Assembly: GCA_025997755.1 (NCBI GenBank) | Contig: BNVA01000116.1 | Coordinates: 1 to 5,982 of the forward strand | Reading direction: 5' to 3' | From: Spirochaetia bacterium | GTDB taxonomy: Bacteria > Spirochaetota > Spirochaetia > Treponematales > Breznakiellaceae | Length of the DNA stretch: 5,982 nucleotides | In this document: positions 5,089 to 5,982 of the stretch, in pieces | Layout: each line of letters opens with the position of its first letter | Position numbering within the stretch: position 1 is the stretch's first letter | Translations under genes and position numbers: made by a program | Notes under the pieces: generated by a model | What the model was told of the DNA's origin: nothing | Seen by the model: the letters and a program-made list of their open reading frames with translations, nothing else | Databases searched by the model: none

Positions 5089-5580
5089 CTAATTATGTTT
5101 GAATTGCAGTGTAACGCCGCTTCCATCGGCTTTTGCAGACTTCAATAAAAGAGTATCCCCATCCTGCAGCCATGAATTTATTTTCTCCAGAAAGGCATAG
5201 TACTCATGTTCTTTTAGGGCGTTAGGCTCTGTAAGCGCCATTTTCATTGTGGCTGCCGCAACGCCTATATTTAGCTTTTGTCCGGCTAAAATCTCGTACG
5301 GGGCGATAAAGTTATTGGCAACTCCCAAACCGCTTGCACGCTCACCAAAGGTAAGTGTGAAGCACACGCCAAATTTGGAAGCATCCTCTTTTGCCTTGTC
5401 AAAGATCACGCTGCCCGCAGCATCGGTTATTTTATCAAGCTGCCATGTAATGCCTTTTACAATATTAAAATCCGCATCGGCTTTAGGCGCTGCTGCTGCC
5501 GCAGCTTGCCTTGTTGCACAAGATAAAAATGTAAACCCCAAAAAAACCGTAAGACTAAGAATAAAAAATTTAGTTTTCAT
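5089..5580 (-). CDS. META-domain (HslJ-like) lipoprotein
   Basis: The protein has 163 residues. Residues 1-20 are a signal peptide with a hydrophobic core (FFILSLTVFLGFTFLS), and Cys21 follows Leu-Ser, a loose spirochaetal lipobox, so it should be lipid-anchored. A tether with six alanines (26-31) precedes a domain (about 40-160) that fits the META/HslJ fold: W46-Q-L near the start, LTFGE, SGLGVANNF-APYEI in place of the usual SGxxGCNxxxGxY, MKMALTEPNALKEHEYYAFLEKI, and the closing GDTLLLKSADG-type strands. META proteins are linked to envelope stress and, in E. coli HslJ, novobiocin resistance; no catalytic role is known. ATG at 5580 has no clear Shine-Dalgarno sequence; the promoter sits immediately upstream. 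Assignment to META is by motif pattern and is good but not certain. Confidence 0.82.
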   Translation of the reverse strand: MKTKFFILSLTVFLGFTFLSCATRQAAAAAAPKADADFNIVKGITWQLDKITDAAGSVIFDKAKEDASKFGVCFTLTFGERASGLGVANNFIAPYEILAGQKLNIGVAAATMKMALTEPNALKEHEYYAFLEKINSWLQDGDTLLLKSAKADGSGVTLQFKHN

Positions 5581-5586
5581 AATGTT

Positions 5587-5615
5587 AATATACTATGAAT
5601 AAGTTGATTTTGCAA
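5587..5615 (-). promoter_or_regulatory. Putative promoter of the META lipoprotein
   Basis: On the minus strand TTGCAA (5615-5610, 4 of 6) is followed after 17 bases by TATATT (5592-5587, 5 of 6). Only 6 bases separate the -10 box from the ATG at 5580, so transcription would begin at or within a base or two of the start codon. Together with the missing Shine-Dalgarno sequence this suggests a leaderless mRNA. Confidence 0.5.
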
Positions 5616-5734
5616 AGAAAAAAATGACCGGTAATTCTTATTTTAAAAATTGCGGTGCAAAACGGAAAATTCACCTATGTATTAAAGATCACGACCAGTT
5701 ATGCCGATAGAAGATTGGAGTGATGAAGATTAAA

Positions 5735-5869
5735 ATGAAAAACCGGCTTTGCAACAATAGCTTTGGCCTCATCTTTTTTGCGGGCGTCCTGTTTGGCGCT
5801 CTCGCGCTTAGCTGCCGTATAGCTCCACCCCCCCCCCCCCCCCCCCCCCCGCTTTTTAATGAAAAATAA
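5735..5869 (+). pseudogene. Truncated or phase-variable lipoprotein with poly-C tract
   Basis: From ATG at 5735 the frame encodes a basic start (MKNRLCNNSFG), a hydrophobic core (LIFFAGVLFGALALS) and Cys27 after Leu-Ser, a convincing spirochaetal lipoprotein signal peptide. The mature part is only Arg-Ile-Ala, nine prolines (31-39) from the C tract, then LFNEK and a stop at 5867. In the other two frames beyond the tract the stops are at 5857 and 5901, so no slippage state gives a long protein in this window. An upstream in-frame ATG at 5723 has GGAG too close (2 bases); GAAG at 5725-5728 sits 6 bases before 5735. It may be a gene cut short by deletion, a contingency gene whose body is missing, or an assembly join. 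The opposite strand can be read across here but gives only a glycine run and charged residues, the expected shadow of a signal peptide. Confidence 0.5.
5828..5850. repeat. Homopolymer tract of 23 C
   Basis: Twenty-three consecutive C bases follow AGCTCCA, immediately after the lipobox codons of the short lipoprotein. Tracts this long slip readily during replication and are also prone to sequencing and assembly error, so the exact count is uncertain. Long poly-G/C tracts mediate phase variation in several bacteria including Treponema pallidum. Confidence 0.95.
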
Positions 5870-5982
5870 ACCTTTTATCGTTTTAACATTTAAACTCATT
5901 TAAAAAATACTTAACAAAAACACAAAAAAACTAAAAAAATCATATTTTTAATATCAACACACAGAAAATCCAAAATAATAAA
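5870..5982. other. AT-rich stretch without a supported gene
   Basis: The last 113 bases are strikingly AT-rich with several A runs. They contain no reading frame of note and no clear promoter or terminator; the only repeat is a trivial ATATT-TTT-AATAT palindrome at 5942-5954. The change in base composition is abrupt at the poly-C tract. Confidence 0.6.

Noticed and set aside
5624..5710. 28-residue plus-strand frame with three cysteines between the two lipoprotein genes
   Set aside because: Short, no ribosome-binding site, and no recognisable motif beyond chance.
5699..5899. 66-residue minus-strand frame with a seven-glycine run
   Set aside because: It lies opposite a convincing lipoprotein signal peptide; its charged Lys/Glu/Ala composition is what reversed hydrophobic codons give, and there is no Shine-Dalgarno sequence.

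Overview
The window reads as chromosomal DNA of an anaerobic spirochaete, most likely Treponema-like. This rests on the start of MutS (first ~116 residues, with a GDFYEMF mismatch-binding segment and an LPMCGVPYHAA segment that look treponemal from memory), on two lipoprotein signal peptides ending in a loose Leu-Ser-Cys lipobox typical of spirochaetes, and on a two-gene iron-sulfur/zinc-ribbon set common in strict anaerobes. I ran no database search, so the genus is an inference.

Layout. Bases 1-1045 (minus strand) hold a Crp/Fnr-family regulator whose stop codon overlaps the start of mutS (ATGA), so the two look co-transcribed and translationally coupled; mutS runs off the left edge. Divergent from the regulator, bases 1136-2049 (plus strand) hold a ferredoxin-domain protein and a small cysteine-rich zinc-ribbon protein, again joined by an ATGA overlap. 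The divergent intergenic region carries a perfect FNR-like palindrome (TACAA-N4-TTGTA) placed 41.5 bases before the start point predicted from a good -10 box for the ferredoxin gene. Bases 2159-3916 (plus) encode a large membrane protein that fuses a CopZ-like heavy-metal domain, a DsbD/TauE-SafE-type membrane core, one cupredoxin domain with possible ligands, a second cupredoxin copy that has lost them, and a Gly4-Cys-Cys tail; it is probably a copper or other soft-metal handling protein.

Bases 4023-5079 (plus) are a CorA-type Mg2+ channel unit: a good sigma-70 promoter, a 16-codon upstream ORF whose stop overlaps the corA GTG start (GTGA), and an 11-bp hairpin that buries the corA Shine-Dalgarno sequence inside that upstream ORF. 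Together these look like a translation-controlled leader. Convergent with corA, 5089-5580 (minus) is a META/HslJ-like lipoprotein with a promoter so close to its ATG that the mRNA may be leaderless.

The right end (5735-5869, plus) holds a short, apparently truncated lipoprotein reading frame whose signal peptide runs straight into a tract of 23 consecutive C bases. This looks like a slippage (contingency) tract, a broken gene or an assembly break; all three frames close soon after it. The last ~110 bases are very AT-rich and hold no gene I can support.

The points most worth a second look are the corA leader, the poly-C lipoprotein, the FNR-type site controlling the ferredoxin/zinc-ribbon pair, and the domain architecture of the metal-handling membrane protein. 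I saw no rRNA, tRNA, CRISPR array, insertion sequence or known riboswitch.
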